64,000 nucleotides of DNA from Albirhodobacter sp042466415 (GCF_042466415.1 NZ_JAXHCH010000002.1:434001-498000); one strand, 5' to 3'; numbered from the stretch's first letter, positions 17,981 to 26,784 are shown. Numbers and translations: made by a program. The notes: generated by a model not told the origin, from the sequence alone.

Positions 17981-18703
17981 ATGATACCGCAACTGCGCGT
18001 TAAGGATGTGAGCCTCACGATTGACGGCAAGCCTATTCTCACGAACATCGCGTTTGACGCGGATGAGCGTCGCGTTGGCATTGTCGGGCGAAACGGGTCT
18101 GGCAAAACGACCCTTGCGCGTGTGATTGCAGGGCTTATCGCTCCGACGTCGGGTGGCGTATATATCGGTGGCGCGAATATGGCATCGGACCGGAAGGCGG
18201 CTTTGACGTCGGTTGGGATTTTGTTTCAGAACCCCGATCATCAAATTATCTTCCCGACGGTCGAAGAAGAAATCGCCTTTGGCCTCACGCAGCTTGGGCA
18301 GAGCAAGGCGGAGGTTGCACAGACCGTTGACGCGATCTTAGCGCGGTTTGATCGCAGCGCGTGGCAAAAAACGGGCATTCACCGACTCTCGCAAGGTCAA
18401 AAGCAACTCGTGTGTTTGATGTCGATTCTGGCGATGAAGCCATCAGTGATTATTCTTGATGAGCCGTTTTCGGGCTTGGATATTCCGCTTAAAATGCGGC
18501 TGTCGCGCTATCTCGCGGAGATTGAAGCGCAGGTGATTCATATCACCCACGATCCGGCGGCGCTTGATGGGTATGATCGGGTGCTTTGGGTTGAGGGCGG
18601 CCGGATCTGCCGCGACGGCGCGGCGATCCCTGTTCTTGAGGAGTTCACTGGGGCGATGGTGGCGATAGGAGAGACCGATGATCTCGCTGACCTCCCCGAT
18701 TGA
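17981..18703 (+). CDS. bioM: Biotin ECF transporter ATP-binding protein BioM
   Basis: A 240-residue ABC ATPase of the energy-coupling-factor (CbiO-like) group. Walker A is GRNGSGKTT, the signature is LSQGQKQLV, Walker B is VIILDEPFSGLD, and the Q-loop LFQNPDHQIIFPTVEEEIAFG is the form characteristic of ECF ATPases. It powers biotin uptake with BioN and BioY, which follow. Its 3' end overlaps the bioN start by 26 bp. No clear BioR operator (TTATAGATAA-like) was found upstream. Confidence 0.93.
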   Translation: MIPQLRVKDVSLTIDGKPILTNIAFDADERRVGIVGRNGSGKTTLARVIAGLIAPTSGGVYIGGANMASDRKAALTSVGILFQNPDHQIIFPTVEEEIAFGLTQLGQSKAEVAQTVDAILARFDRSAWQKTGIHRLSQGQKQLVCLMSILAMKPSVIILDEPFSGLDIPLKMRLSRYLAEIEAQVIHITHDPAALDGYDRVLWVEGGRICRDGAAIPVLEEFTGAMVAIGETDDLADLPD

Positions 18704-19274
18704 AACACGGGCGCATCGCTGGCCTGCGGGCGTAAAATTGGCGGCTCTGTGCGTGGCGACAATGGGTTTGTTCGCGATGCAAAGCGTGATCGGCCATGCG
18801 GTTAGCCTCGCGCTTTGCATGATCTTATTCGCCATTCCGGGGCGCGTGTTCTTCATGGCGGGGCTGCGCGGGCTTCGGGTGCTCACGATGTTTGTCGTCA
18901 TTATTTTCGTCTGGCACGGGCTGGCGGGGACATGGGCGGCGGGGGCGGTCATTGTGTTGCGCCTGATGACGGCGGTTGGCCTTGCGACACTGGTCACGAT
19001 GACAACACGGTTAACCGATCTGGTCGCGGTTGTGACTTGGGCCCTAACACCCTTGCGGCGGCTGGGTCTTTCGACCCGTGCAGTGGAGATTTCAATCGCG
19101 CTGGTGATCCGGTTCACGCCGGTTCTGGCGATGAAGGGGGCGCAACTGGTGTCGGCTTGGCGGGCGCGATCGCCGCGACGTCCTTCGCCGAGGATCTTGA
19201 TGCCTATGGTGATTCTGGCCATAGATGACGCCGAATATGTCGCGGAGGCGCTTCGGGCGCGCGGCGGGGTATAG
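18678..19274 (+). CDS. bioN: Biotin ECF transporter transmembrane protein BioN
   Basis: A 198-residue T-component with about five membrane helices in the first 150 residues and, near the C-terminus, the two Ala-Arg coupling motifs that contact the ATPase (WRARSPRR, then LRARGG). The ATG lies inside the bioM 3' end (26-bp overlap), implying coupled translation. It joins BioM to the substrate-binding BioY in the membrane. Confidence 0.92.
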   Translation: MISLTSPIETRAHRWPAGVKLAALCVATMGLFAMQSVIGHAVSLALCMILFAIPGRVFFMAGLRGLRVLTMFVVIIFVWHGLAGTWAAGAVIVLRLMTAVGLATLVTMTTRLTDLVAVVTWALTPLRRLGLSTRAVEISIALVIRFTPVLAMKGAQLVSAWRARSPRRPSPRILMPMVILAIDDAEYVAEALRARGGV

Positions 19275-19360
19275 ACGACAAGCGTGGAGGAGAGCGTTCG
19301 CCACAGGCCGGCGCAGCCATGTTAACCTGTAACTGACTTAACAATTAAAGGGGCTTCCTT

Positions 19361-19903
19361 TTGGAACGTAATCTTTCCCTCGTCGCGCTGTTCGCGGCGC
19401 TTATCGCGGCTTTCGGTCTGATTCCGAAGCTCGATTTGTCGTTCGGCGTGCCGATCACGGCTCAAAATCTTGGGATCATGCTCTGCGGTACGGTGCTGGG
19501 CGCGAAGCGTGGCGCGTTGGCCGTGCTGTTGTTCTTGACGCTGGTTGCGATCGGTTTGCCGCTTTTGTCGGGCGGGCGTGGCGGTTTGGGTGTCTTTGCA
19601 TCGCCTTCGATCGGATATCTGATTGCCTGGCCGATTTCGGCATATGTGTCGGGCCTCGTGGTTGAAACGTGGCGCGGGGGGTCTCTCGGCGTGGTCGCCT
19701 TCATTGCGGCCTGTGCCGGGGCGGCGGTCGTGACGGTTCTGGGTGTGATCGGCATGTCGATCATGCTGGAGAAAACGATCTGGGAAGCGACCATGCTGGG
19801 CGCGGCCTTCATTCCGGGCGATCTGTTGAAGGCGGCTGTTGCGGGCGCGATTACGGCTGCGCTGTATAAAGCGCGTCCTGCCAGCGTGCTCTCGCGCGGG
19901 TAA
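19361..19903 (+). CDS. bioY: Biotin transporter substrate-binding protein BioY
   Basis: A 180-residue BioY-family S-component with six predicted membrane helices. The family features PITAQNLGIMLCGTVLGAKRGALAVLLF and the Gly-rich GGRGGLGVFASPSIGYL segment are clear. The best start is a TTG at 19361 preceded by AAAGGGG; no ATG fits the conserved N-terminus. It captures biotin. The 86-bp gap after bioN may contain a second promoter but the order bioM-bioN-bioY matches the known operon of Rhodobacter. Confidence 0.93.
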   Translation: MERNLSLVALFAALIAAFGLIPKLDLSFGVPITAQNLGIMLCGTVLGAKRGALAVLLFLTLVAIGLPLLSGGRGGLGVFASPSIGYLIAWPISAYVSGLVVETWRGGSLGVVAFIAACAGAAVVTVLGVIGMSIMLEKTIWEATMLGAAFIPGDLLKAAVAGAITAALYKARPASVLSRG

Positions 19904-19915
19904 GGGCGTCGGCGT

Positions 19916-20608
19916 TTGGCCCCCGTGCAAACATCTTTGGTGGAGGAGCGGTTGCAGCAGCGCCGCTCCACACGCGGATATCTGCCTGATGCCGTGCCGC
20001 AATCGGATGTGGCACGGATCCTGATCGCCGCACGCCGCGCGCCAAGCGGTGCAAACTTGCAACCGGGAAAGTTTCATGTGCTCGCGGGTGCCCCGCTGCG
20101 GGATCTGTCGCGGCGACTGATCGCGGCGAGCGCGGAGGAGCGCGCGCAGGTCAGTGAGTATAGTTACTTTCCGCAACCGATGTCGCCCGCGTTGAAGGCA
20201 AAGCAACGGGCGGCGGGGTTCGCGCTTTACGACGCACTGGGCGTGTCGAAGCGCGATCTGGCCGGCCGGCGTGCGCAGTTCGATCGCAATTACGCATTTT
20301 TCGATGCGCCAGTGGGCATTATCGTCACGATTGCGCGCGACATGGGGCATGGCTGTTTTATGGATTTGGGCATGTCGTTGATGGCGTTGCAACTGGCGGC
20401 CGACGATCTGGGCTATGGCACCTGTGGGATTGGGGCCTTGGCAAATTACGGTGATTTGATCGCGGAGCACCTCGCTTTGTGCGCGGGCGAGATGGTGGTT
20501 TGCGGGCTGGCGTTAGGACGGCCCGATCCGAACTCTGCGGTGAACACAGTCCGAACGGAGCGCGACACCTTGGCCGATTTCGCCAGTTTTAAAGGGTTTG
20601 AAGGCTAG
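19916..20608 (+). CDS. Nitroreductase-family FMN-dependent oxidoreductase
   Basis: About 230 residues of the NfsB/nitroreductase fold. N-terminal RRSTRGYLPDAVPQSDVARILIAARRAPSGANLQPGKFHVL carries the FMN-binding Arg/Ser positions, and GYGTCGIGALANY plus GLALGRPD near the C-terminus complete the flavin site. Physiological substrates of this family cannot be predicted. The start is either TTG 19916 or GTG 19925; no ATG fits. It sits 12 bp after bioY and may be transcribed with it. It converges with, and ends 3 bp inside, the thiolase-like gene. Confidence 0.85.
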   Translation: MAPVQTSLVEERLQQRRSTRGYLPDAVPQSDVARILIAARRAPSGANLQPGKFHVLAGAPLRDLSRRLIAASAEERAQVSEYSYFPQPMSPALKAKQRAAGFALYDALGVSKRDLAGRRAQFDRNYAFFDAPVGIIVTIARDMGHGCFMDLGMSLMALQLAADDLGYGTCGIGALANYGDLIAEHLALCAGEMVVCGLALGRPDPNSAVNTVRTERDTLADFASFKGFEG

Positions 20609-21756
20609 CGGCCCAACAAGATCGCGGTGCCGATGCCGCCCGCCGCCGCGATCGCTGCGACGCCTGTTGCGCGCGGTCGGTGGTGTAACGCCGAAAACAA
20701 CCGCACAGCATTGATCGCACCAGAGGCCCCAATAGGGTGGCCGCGTGCCAAAGCTCCTCCGCCCAGATTTGTGATCAACGGGTCAAGTCCCGCACCGCGC
20801 ACGCAAGCAATGGCCTGAACCGCGTAGGCTTCCATAATTTCGGCCACGTCCAGATCCATCGCGCGCAAACCGGAGGCGGCGAGTGTCGCGTTGATGGCGG
20901 CGATCGGCGTAAGGCCGGGCATGCCGGGGTCGCCGCCCAGTGTCGCCCCGCCGAGATAGGTGACGCCTTCGCGCGCGGCGGGATGTGTGCCTGCGACCAT
21001 CAACACAAACGCCGCCCCGTCTGCGGCAACGGCGGTATTGGCCGCGCTGACGGAGGCGGATGGTCCGAATTCGGGGCACAAAAGCGGTGCGCGTAGGGCG
21101 ATGCGCGGGGTCAGCGCGCGTGCGAAAGGATCATGCGCGAGGCCGTTTATCGGCGTTATTTCTGCGCGCATGAGCTCCGCCGCCGCGCGTGCCTTTGCGT
21201 GGCTGGCGATCGCCCAATCGTCCTGATCGTGTTTCGAGATGTCATGCGCAAGAGTTTGCGCGGCGTGATGCATCTCTGGGTCGGCGTGGGGCCAAGGGGC
21301 GAAAGGGGGGCGCTCATAGGGCTGATAGCTTGTGCGCCCATCGGGCATGTCAGTGCGGCGCGCGCGGTTCGGGCGTCGCGAATAGCTTTCCGCGCCGCCC
21401 GCGATCACCACCTGCGCCATATTCGACGCGATCAGCGCAGCCCCGAGCCGGATCGCGTCGAGCCCGCCCGCACATTGGCGATCAAGGGTCAGCCCGGCGA
21501 TCCGCTCGGGCAAGCCCGCCGCGAGCGCCGCGACGCGCGCCGGGTTTCCGCCCGCGCCGAGTGCGTTGCTCAGGATCAGCTCGTCGATCTCAGCCGCGTC
21601 AATATGGGCCCCGCCTGTGGCCCGACCTTGCGCGATCAGATCACGGATCACCGGCGCCGCGATTTCATGCGCCTCTAACCCATCGAACGCGCCGTGACGT
21701 GGCACGATTGCGCTGCGCTTGGCGGCGATGATGCGAACCTCTCTCACGGTTGGCAC
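20605..21756 (-). CDS. Thiolase-family protein lacking two canonical active-site residues
   Basis: A 383-residue thiolase fold. The nucleophilic Cys95 (LDRQCAGGLD) and the His340 of GGALARGHPIGASGA are present. The second catalytic Cys, normally in a CxGGG motif near the C-terminus, aligns to Ala370 (AIAAAGGIG), and the conserved Asn of NEAFA aligns to Met in EIMEAYAVQ. Such changes are expected to damage Claisen condensation or thiolysis, though acyl transfer to Cys95 remains possible. Its start overlaps the end of the upstream acyl-CoA ligase gene by 13 bp, so the two are coupled and probably act on the same acyl substrate. Annotation as plain acetyl-CoA acetyltransferase would be misleading. 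Confidence 0.8.
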   Translation of the reverse strand: MPTVREVRIIAAKRSAIVPRHGAFDGLEAHEIAAPVIRDLIAQGRATGGAHIDAAEIDELILSNALGAGGNPARVAALAAGLPERIAGLTLDRQCAGGLDAIRLGAALIASNMAQVVIAGGAESYSRRPNRARRTDMPDGRTSYQPYERPPFAPWPHADPEMHHAAQTLAHDISKHDQDDWAIASHAKARAAAELMRAEITPINGLAHDPFARALTPRIALRAPLLCPEFGPSASVSAANTAVAADGAAFVLMVAGTHPAAREGVTYLGGATLGGDPGMPGLTPIAAINATLAASGLRAMDLDVAEIMEAYAVQAIACVRGAGLDPLITNLGGGALARGHPIGASGAINAVRLFSALHHRPRATGVAAIAAAGGIGTAILLGR

Positions 21757-23024
21757 TCGCGCGAGACTGAAGCAGGGGTCTCTTGCGCGACGATCTGCGC
21801 GAGGCGGACGAGATCAGGCTTGCCGGCGCCAAGGCAGGGGAAATCCGGCAGGGCGATAAGGCGTTTGGGCGCGATCAGGGGCCCGAACGCCACCCGCGCT
21901 TGGGCCAACCATGCATCCGCCAAGGCGGGGTCTGGCGCGCCGTCGACGACGGCGACCAGGTGGGACCCCCGCAGGCCATCTGACACGGGAAGGACCGCGC
22001 AATGGGTGATATGCGGGAGGGCAAGGAAGAACCGCTCGATGTCTTCGGGAAAGACATTTTGATCTGCGATCAGGACCATCCGATTTTTCCGCCCTGACAG
22101 ATACAGATTGCCCTGTGGATCGCGCCAACCCATTTCTCCGACACTCAAATACCCGTCACGCCAGCGCGTCAGCGGGCTCTCCCCAGAGGCGTAGCCCTCA
22201 AACAGATAGGGGCTTTTCACCCAAATCTCGCCGGTCTCGCCCTCCACGGCGTCGATCTTTATGTCCACAGCCCCGTAGGCGCGGCCGACTGACCCGCGAG
22301 GCGTTTGCGGGCGCGACAGTGTGATGAAGCTTGTCTCGGAGGCGCCGTAGAATTCATGAAGCTGCGCATCGGGGAGGGCGCGATGGATTTCCGCGCGCAG
22401 TGGCTCATCCAGAACCCCTCCGCCACACAGGATATGCCGCACCCCTCGCGGCGGTGGCGCCTCGGCACGAAGCAACAGTCTAAGCTGTGTCGGTGTCGCG
22501 TAAATGAGGGTCACGCCCGCCTCCGAGATTATCCGCATCTGTCGGGCGGGGCGATGATCGGCAAGCAGATGGACATCTGCGCCGATATGAAGGGCTTCCA
22601 ACAAGGCGTAAAGGCCGAGGGAATTCTCCAGCCTGCCAAGAACGGCGTAGCGATCGGTCGGGGTGAGGACGAAAATCTCTCGGTTGATGTTAAAGCTCGC
22701 GATCCATGAGGCGTGGCTACGGCGGATGGTTTTTGCCGCGCCGCTCGATCCGCTGGTCATGCAGTGCAAGGTGGGCGCGGGGGCGGGAAAACACTCCACC
22801 CCCTGCGGGGATACCCTGATTTGGGCGGTGTCCTGCAGACCGGCATGCAGCGCGCGGAGTGTTTGCGCCACTGTCCGGCCGGGGTCGCCTGACGCCGCGA
22901 CGGGCGAAGATGCGAGATCCACCTTCTGTGCGCCGATATGGACCTGCGACTTTATGTGCCACCGAAAGGCGGCCTCGCGGCTCATGGGGTGGTTCGGCGC
23001 GGGAGTGGCAAGAGGCAGGGGCAT
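21744..23024 (-). CDS. Short AMP-dependent acyl-CoA synthetase-like protein
   Basis: About 426 residues of the ANL adenylating superfamily, shorter than the usual 500-550 because much of the N-terminal subdomain is missing. Visible core motifs are the P-loop-like MTSGSSGAAKTIRRSH, YGASETSF (A5), YLSVGEMGW with Glu where Asp is usual (A7), SGRKNRM (A8) and the C-terminal catalytic Lys in GAGKPDLVRL (A10). ATG at 23022-23024 follows GGAG and is preferred; the frame is open to 23192 without homology. It would activate a carboxylic acid as acyl-AMP or acyl-CoA for the overlapping thiolase-like protein. The substrate is unknown. Confidence 0.75.
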   Translation of the reverse strand: MPLPLATPAPNHPMSREAAFRWHIKSQVHIGAQKVDLASSPVAASGDPGRTVAQTLRALHAGLQDTAQIRVSPQGVECFPAPAPTLHCMTSGSSGAAKTIRRSHASWIASFNINREIFVLTPTDRYAVLGRLENSLGLYALLEALHIGADVHLLADHRPARQMRIISEAGVTLIYATPTQLRLLLRAEAPPPRGVRHILCGGGVLDEPLRAEIHRALPDAQLHEFYGASETSFITLSRPQTPRGSVGRAYGAVDIKIDAVEGETGEIWVKSPYLFEGYASGESPLTRWRDGYLSVGEMGWRDPQGNLYLSGRKNRMVLIADQNVFPEDIERFFLALPHITHCAVLPVSDGLRGSHLVAVVDGAPDPALADAWLAQARVAFGPLIAPKRLIALPDFPCLGAGKPDLVRLAQIVAQETPASVSRECQP

Positions 23025-23278
23025 GAAAGGCTCCGGTCGGGCGGTATCGGGCGGCATTGCGCGCCTCAGGCTTACGCAGCAATGGCGGGGCGTGTCAAAA
23101 TGCTTCTTGCGCAAACTGCGTTTGCGGCGAAGGGCACGTCGCCGGATCAGGCGGGGTCTCGGGGACGAGAAAAACCTCTGCGCCCACCGCAATTTGAACT
23201 ATTGCGCGGCAACGTCCCCCTAGACCTTGCAGAGCCAAACGCTATAAGGGGGCAAACGCCCCTGCGGAAGGATAGACG

Positions 23279-23653
23279 ATGAAATCCCTGCTTCGCCTCG
23301 TGACATGGTGGAACGGCCAGACGCTCGCAACCCAGTTTTGGACCGCGCGTAAAGGCATCAAGGTCGGTGAAGACGATCAAGGAAACGTCTATTACCACAC
23401 GCGCGACGATAAGCGCCGCTGGGTGATCTACAACGGTGAGGCAGAAGCGTCGCGGATTGCGCCGGATTGGCATGGCTGGTTGCATCGCACTTGGAATGAG
23501 ACGCCCGTCGCAAAGCCGCTGGTGCACAAGGCATGGGAACAGCCGCATCAGGAAAACCTGACCGGCACCGCCGCCGCTTACGTGCCTGCGGGGTCTTTGA
23601 ACCGCGCAACCCCTGTCGCGCGCAGCGACTATGATGCGTGGAAGCCGGAATGA
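23279..23653 (+). CDS. NADH:ubiquinone oxidoreductase accessory subunit, NDUFA12 family
   Basis: A 124-residue protein of the NDUFA12/B17.2 family, an accessory subunit of respiratory complex I found in mitochondria and alphaproteobacteria. The central VGEDDQGNVYY and RRWVIYNGEAEASRIAPDWHGWLHRT segments are diagnostic. It is not encoded with the main nuo operon here. Its stop codon overlaps the mlaD start (ATGA at 23650-23653). Confidence 0.94.
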   Translation: MKSLLRLVTWWNGQTLATQFWTARKGIKVGEDDQGNVYYHTRDDKRRWVIYNGEAEASRIAPDWHGWLHRTWNETPVAKPLVHKAWEQPHQENLTGTAAAYVPAGSLNRATPVARSDYDAWKPE

Positions 23654-24117
23654 GCGAAAATCGTGCAGAAATCCTGACCGGTGCCTTGGTTCTTGCGATT
23701 GCGGTCGGCTTCTTGGGCTGGTCGATGCAAGGGCGCGGCGCAGGATCGGGCGGCAGCTATGAGCTGAAAGCCTCGTTCCGTTCCGTCGAGGGCGTCACCG
23801 TTGGTACGGATGTCCGCTTGGCGGGCGTTAAAGTCGGCACGGTGACATCGCTTGGCCTCAACCCGCAAACCTATTTCGCGGATGCTACGATCTCGGTGCG
23901 TGAAGGTGTGGTCTTGCCTGCCGACAGCGCTGCTTTGGTGTCATCCGAGGGCTTGTTGGGCGGGAATTTCATCGAATTGCAACCGGGTGGCTCGCTGGAA
24001 AACTACGCGGCGGGCGACGAGATTGAGGACACACAAGGATCGGTGTCTGTGATTTCGATGATGATGAAATTCGTCGATGGCGGCGGATCGTCCGAGACCG
24101 ATAGCGCGGCGCAGTGA
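23650..24117 (+). CDS. mlaD: MCE-family lipid transport substrate-binding protein MlaD
   Basis: A 155-residue protein with one N-terminal membrane helix (about residues 7-25) and a single MCE domain (ELKASFRSVEGVTVGTDVRLAGVKVGTV and the later GLLGGNFIELQPGG). MlaD forms a periplasmic hexamer in the MlaFEDB phospholipid transporter that maintains outer-membrane asymmetry. The mlaE and mlaF partners are not adjacent. Start ATG 23650 overlaps the NDUFA12 stop, and its stop overlaps the next start, so these three genes form one coupled unit. Confidence 0.92.
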   Translation: MSENRAEILTGALVLAIAVGFLGWSMQGRGAGSGGSYELKASFRSVEGVTVGTDVRLAGVKVGTVTSLGLNPQTYFADATISVREGVVLPADSAALVSSEGLLGGNFIELQPGGSLENYAAGDEIEDTQGSVSVISMMMKFVDGGGSSETDSAAQ

Positions 24118-24482
24118 TGCGGATCGGGACGCTCGGCCTTGTTCTGCCTTTGGTTGTCGGTTTTGCCACAGGGGGTTTTGCCGCAGCAGTGAGCGCGAAC
24201 GGCGCGCATCTGCGGGCGCTCGATAAAATTTCGGGCGTGGCGTATGATATTGATCTGAAACGCGGCGAGACAGTTGCGTTCAAACAGCTCACGATCAGTT
24301 TGCACGATTGCCGCTATCCGTCGGAAGATCCCACCTCCAACGCCTATGCCAGCCTAACAATCCAAGACGACGTGCAGCGGCTTCGCCTGTTTGACGGGTG
24401 GATGATTGCGGATAGTCCGGCGCTGTCGGCTTTGGATCATCACCGCTACGATGTCTGGGTTGTGCGCTGCGATACGCCCTGA
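24117..24482 (+). CDS. DUF2155 secreted protein
   Basis: A 121-residue exported protein with a signal peptide ending near FAAAVSA. The DUF2155 core (ALDKISGVAYDIDLKRGETVAFKQLTISLHDCRYP and FDGWMIADSPALSALDHHRYDVWVVRC) includes two Cys that could form a disulfide. The function is unknown; in related bacteria it commonly sits beside the NDUFA12 and aat genes. The start overlaps the mlaD stop (TGATG). Confidence 0.88.
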   Translation: MRIGTLGLVLPLVVGFATGGFAAAVSANGAHLRALDKISGVAYDIDLKRGETVAFKQLTISLHDCRYPSEDPTSNAYASLTIQDDVQRLRLFDGWMIADSPALSALDHHRYDVWVVRCDTP

Positions 24483-24507
24483 CGGGGTAAACTTCGTCCC
24501 GAATATG

Positions 24508-24539
24508 AGCCGCGCCGCAGGGATGCCGCGCGGCTTTTC
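24508..24539 (+). terminator. Intrinsic terminator after the DUF2155 gene
   Basis: An 8-bp stem (AGCCGCGC / GCGCGGCT) with a 12-base loop is followed by TTTTCTT. It lies between the convergent DUF2155 and aat genes. Confidence 0.8.
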
Positions 24540-25244
24540 TTATGGCTGCGCGGGCTCGGTGGCCCAACGCGTCAGATCAAGGATCAATGCATCGGGCGTC
24601 GGGGTGAGGGGGGCGGTGAAGGCGGCGTTGCGTTTGATCGCGACAGCCAGTTGCGCGCGGTAAGCGCCGCGCGGGATCTCCACGCCGCCAAGGCTCGCCA
24701 GATGCGGCGTCAGAAACTGCGTGTCGCAAAGGCTGAAACCGGCCGCGTTCAGGCGGTGGATCAGATAGGCGAGGGCGATTTTCGAAGTGTTGCGGGCGGT
24801 CGAAAACATGCTCTCGCCAAAAAACGCGCCGCCCAAAGTGACACCGAACAAACCGCCCACCATCCTTGGCTCGGCGGATGCGCCCTCCTTGCGCCAAACT
24901 TCCACCGAATGCGCAAAGCCAGCCATGTGCAAGGCGTTGTAGAGTGTATCGAGACCCGCGTTGATCCAAGTCTCGTCGCGCGCAGCGCAGGCCTGCACGC
25001 AGGCGCTAAAATTGCCGTTGATCCGCACAGTATAATCATTGCGGCGGATCGCCTTGCGCAGCGAGGACGACAGATGCAGACCTCTGAGCGGAATGACCCC
25101 GCGCAGCCGCGGCTCAAACCAATGCAGCTCGGTGTCGTCACGCGATTCCGCCATGGGAAAGACGCCTTGCGCATAGCCTGACAGCAAGAGCTGTGGCGTG
25201 ATTTCCGGCGGGTTGTGATCCGATGTGCTTTGGGTTGGGGGCAA
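24540..25244 (-). CDS. aat: Leucyl/phenylalanyl-tRNA--protein transferase
   Basis: A 234-residue Aat enzyme, recognised by GYAQGVFPMAE, FEPRLRGVIPL, TWINAGLDTLYNALHMAGFAHSVEVW and GGLFGVTLGGAFFGESMFS. It adds Leu or Phe from tRNA to proteins with N-terminal Lys or Arg, marking them for ClpAP degradation (N-end rule). The start appears to be TTG at 25242-25244 with GAGG upstream; the first internal Met is too far in. It lies between two terminators and is probably a single-gene unit. Confidence 0.94.
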   Translation of the reverse strand: MPPTQSTSDHNPPEITPQLLLSGYAQGVFPMAESRDDTELHWFEPRLRGVIPLRGLHLSSSLRKAIRRNDYTVRINGNFSACVQACAARDETWINAGLDTLYNALHMAGFAHSVEVWRKEGASAEPRMVGGLFGVTLGGAFFGESMFSTARNTSKIALAYLIHRLNAAGFSLCDTQFLTPHLASLGGVEIPRGAYRAQLAVAIKRNAAFTAPLTPTPDALILDLTRWATEPAQP

Positions 25245-25380
25245 GGTGGTGCCTCACGCTTGGATTTGCCGTGACCATGCCGCAAAGCGCCGACGGGTGC
25301 AATTCGTCCCGCGTTGCTCTGTTCTGCGGGGGAGGCGGCGCACCAGAAGATGATCGTTAAACCACGCCCCCGCCGCATAG

Positions 25381-25410
25381 CAAAACCGCGCGAATTGCTC
25401 CGCGCGGTTC
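25381..25410 (-). terminator. Intrinsic terminator of accBC
   Basis: A 9-bp stem (AACCGCGCG / CGCGCGGTT) lies 21 bp after the accC stop. On the minus strand it is followed by TTG after GGTT, giving GGTTTTG; the U-tract is short but the position is right. Confidence 0.7.
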
Positions 25411-25430
25411 CAAATTTCGGTTGGGTTTGA

Positions 25431-26777
25431 TCAGCCGTAGGTCTTTTTCAACCATTTTTCCAACCAGTGGATCGAGTAATCCCCCGATTGCACGTCCGGA
25501 TCGTTCAGCAGCTGATCGAACAGCGGCACAGTGGTATCCACACCGTCCACGATCAATTCGCCCAGCGCACGCTTCAGCCGCGCGAGCGCCTCAGGCCGGT
25601 TGCGCCCGTGGACAATGAGCTTGCCGATCAAGCTGTCGTAATAAGGCGGGATCGAATACCCGTCATAAAGCGCGCTATCCATCCGTACACCCAAACCGCC
25701 AGGCGCATGATATTGCGTGATTTTACCGGGGCAGGGCGCGAAGTTCGGCAGACGCTCCGCATTGATCCGCACTTCAATCGCCGCACCGTTGATCTTCAGG
25801 TCTTCCTGACGGAATTCCATCTCCTCGCCGGCTGCAACGCGGATCTGTTCGCGCACAAGATCGACGCCGTAGATCGCTTCCGTCACCGGATGCTCAACCT
25901 GTAGGCGGGTGTTCATCTCGATGAAGAAGAATTCGCCATCCTCATAGAGGAATTCGATTGTGCCCGCCCCGATATAGTTGATCGCGGCCACGGCGTCGGC
26001 GCATGTCTTGCCGATCCGGTCACGCTCTTCTTGCGTGATGCAAGGGCCGGGCGCTTCCTCGAACACTTTCTGGTGGCGGCGCTGCAATGAGCAATCGCGC
26101 TCGCCCAAATGCACCGCGCGGCCTTTGCCGTCGCCAAACACCTGAATTTCGATGTGGCGCGGGCGCTGGAGGTATTTCTCGATGTAGACTTCGTCATTGC
26201 CGAAGTTCGATTTGCCTTCCGAGCGCGCCGTGCGGAACGCCACTTCGAGATCCTCGTCCGATGTCGCGACCTTCATACCACGCCCACCGCCGCCAGCGGT
26301 TGCTTTGATGATAATCGGATAGCCGATCTCTTGGGCAACCTTTTTGGCCGTCTCATAGTCCGGCACGCCGCCATCCGATCCGGGCACGCATGGCACGCCA
26401 AGGGCCTTCATCGTGTCTTTCGCGGTGATCTTGTCGCCCATAATCCGGATCGTCTCGGCTGTGGGGCCGATGAAAGCGATATCGTGATCGGCCAAAGTCT
26501 GGCTGAAGGCGGCATTCTCCGACAAGAAGCCGTAGCCCGGGTGCACAGCCTCCGCGCCCGTGATCTCGCAGGCGGCGATAATGCGTTGGATCGACAGATA
26601 GCTCTCCGCCGACGCGTTCGGCCCGATGCAGACCGATTCGTCGGCCATGCGCACGTGCATCGCATCGGAATCCGCCGTGGAGTGAACCGCCACAGAGGCG
26701 ATCCCCATCTCGCGGCAGGCGCGAATGACGCGCAAAGCGATCTCGCCGCGATTGGCGATCAGGATCTTTTTAAACAT
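25431..26777 (-). CDS. accC: Acetyl-CoA carboxylase biotin carboxylase subunit
   Basis: A 448-residue biotin carboxylase with an ATP-grasp core: Gly-rich loop ATAGGGGRGMK, metal ligands in FFIEMNTRLQVEHPVTE, and the N-terminal KKILIANRGEIALRVIRACREMG. It carboxylates the biotin on AccB, the first half-reaction of fatty acid synthesis. It follows accB by 7 bp in one operon. Confidence 0.97.
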   Translation of the reverse strand: MFKKILIANRGEIALRVIRACREMGIASVAVHSTADSDAMHVRMADESVCIGPNASAESYLSIQRIIAACEITGAEAVHPGYGFLSENAAFSQTLADHDIAFIGPTAETIRIMGDKITAKDTMKALGVPCVPGSDGGVPDYETAKKVAQEIGYPIIIKATAGGGGRGMKVATSDEDLEVAFRTARSEGKSNFGNDEVYIEKYLQRPRHIEIQVFGDGKGRAVHLGERDCSLQRRHQKVFEEAPGPCITQEERDRIGKTCADAVAAINYIGAGTIEFLYEDGEFFFIEMNTRLQVEHPVTEAIYGVDLVREQIRVAAGEEMEFRQEDLKINGAAIEVRINAERLPNFAPCPGKITQYHAPGGLGVRMDSALYDGYSIPPYYDSLIGKLIVHGRNRPEALARLKRALGELIVDGVDTTVPLFDQLLNDPDVQSGDYSIHWLEKWLKKTYG

Positions 26778-26784
26778 GCGCGCC

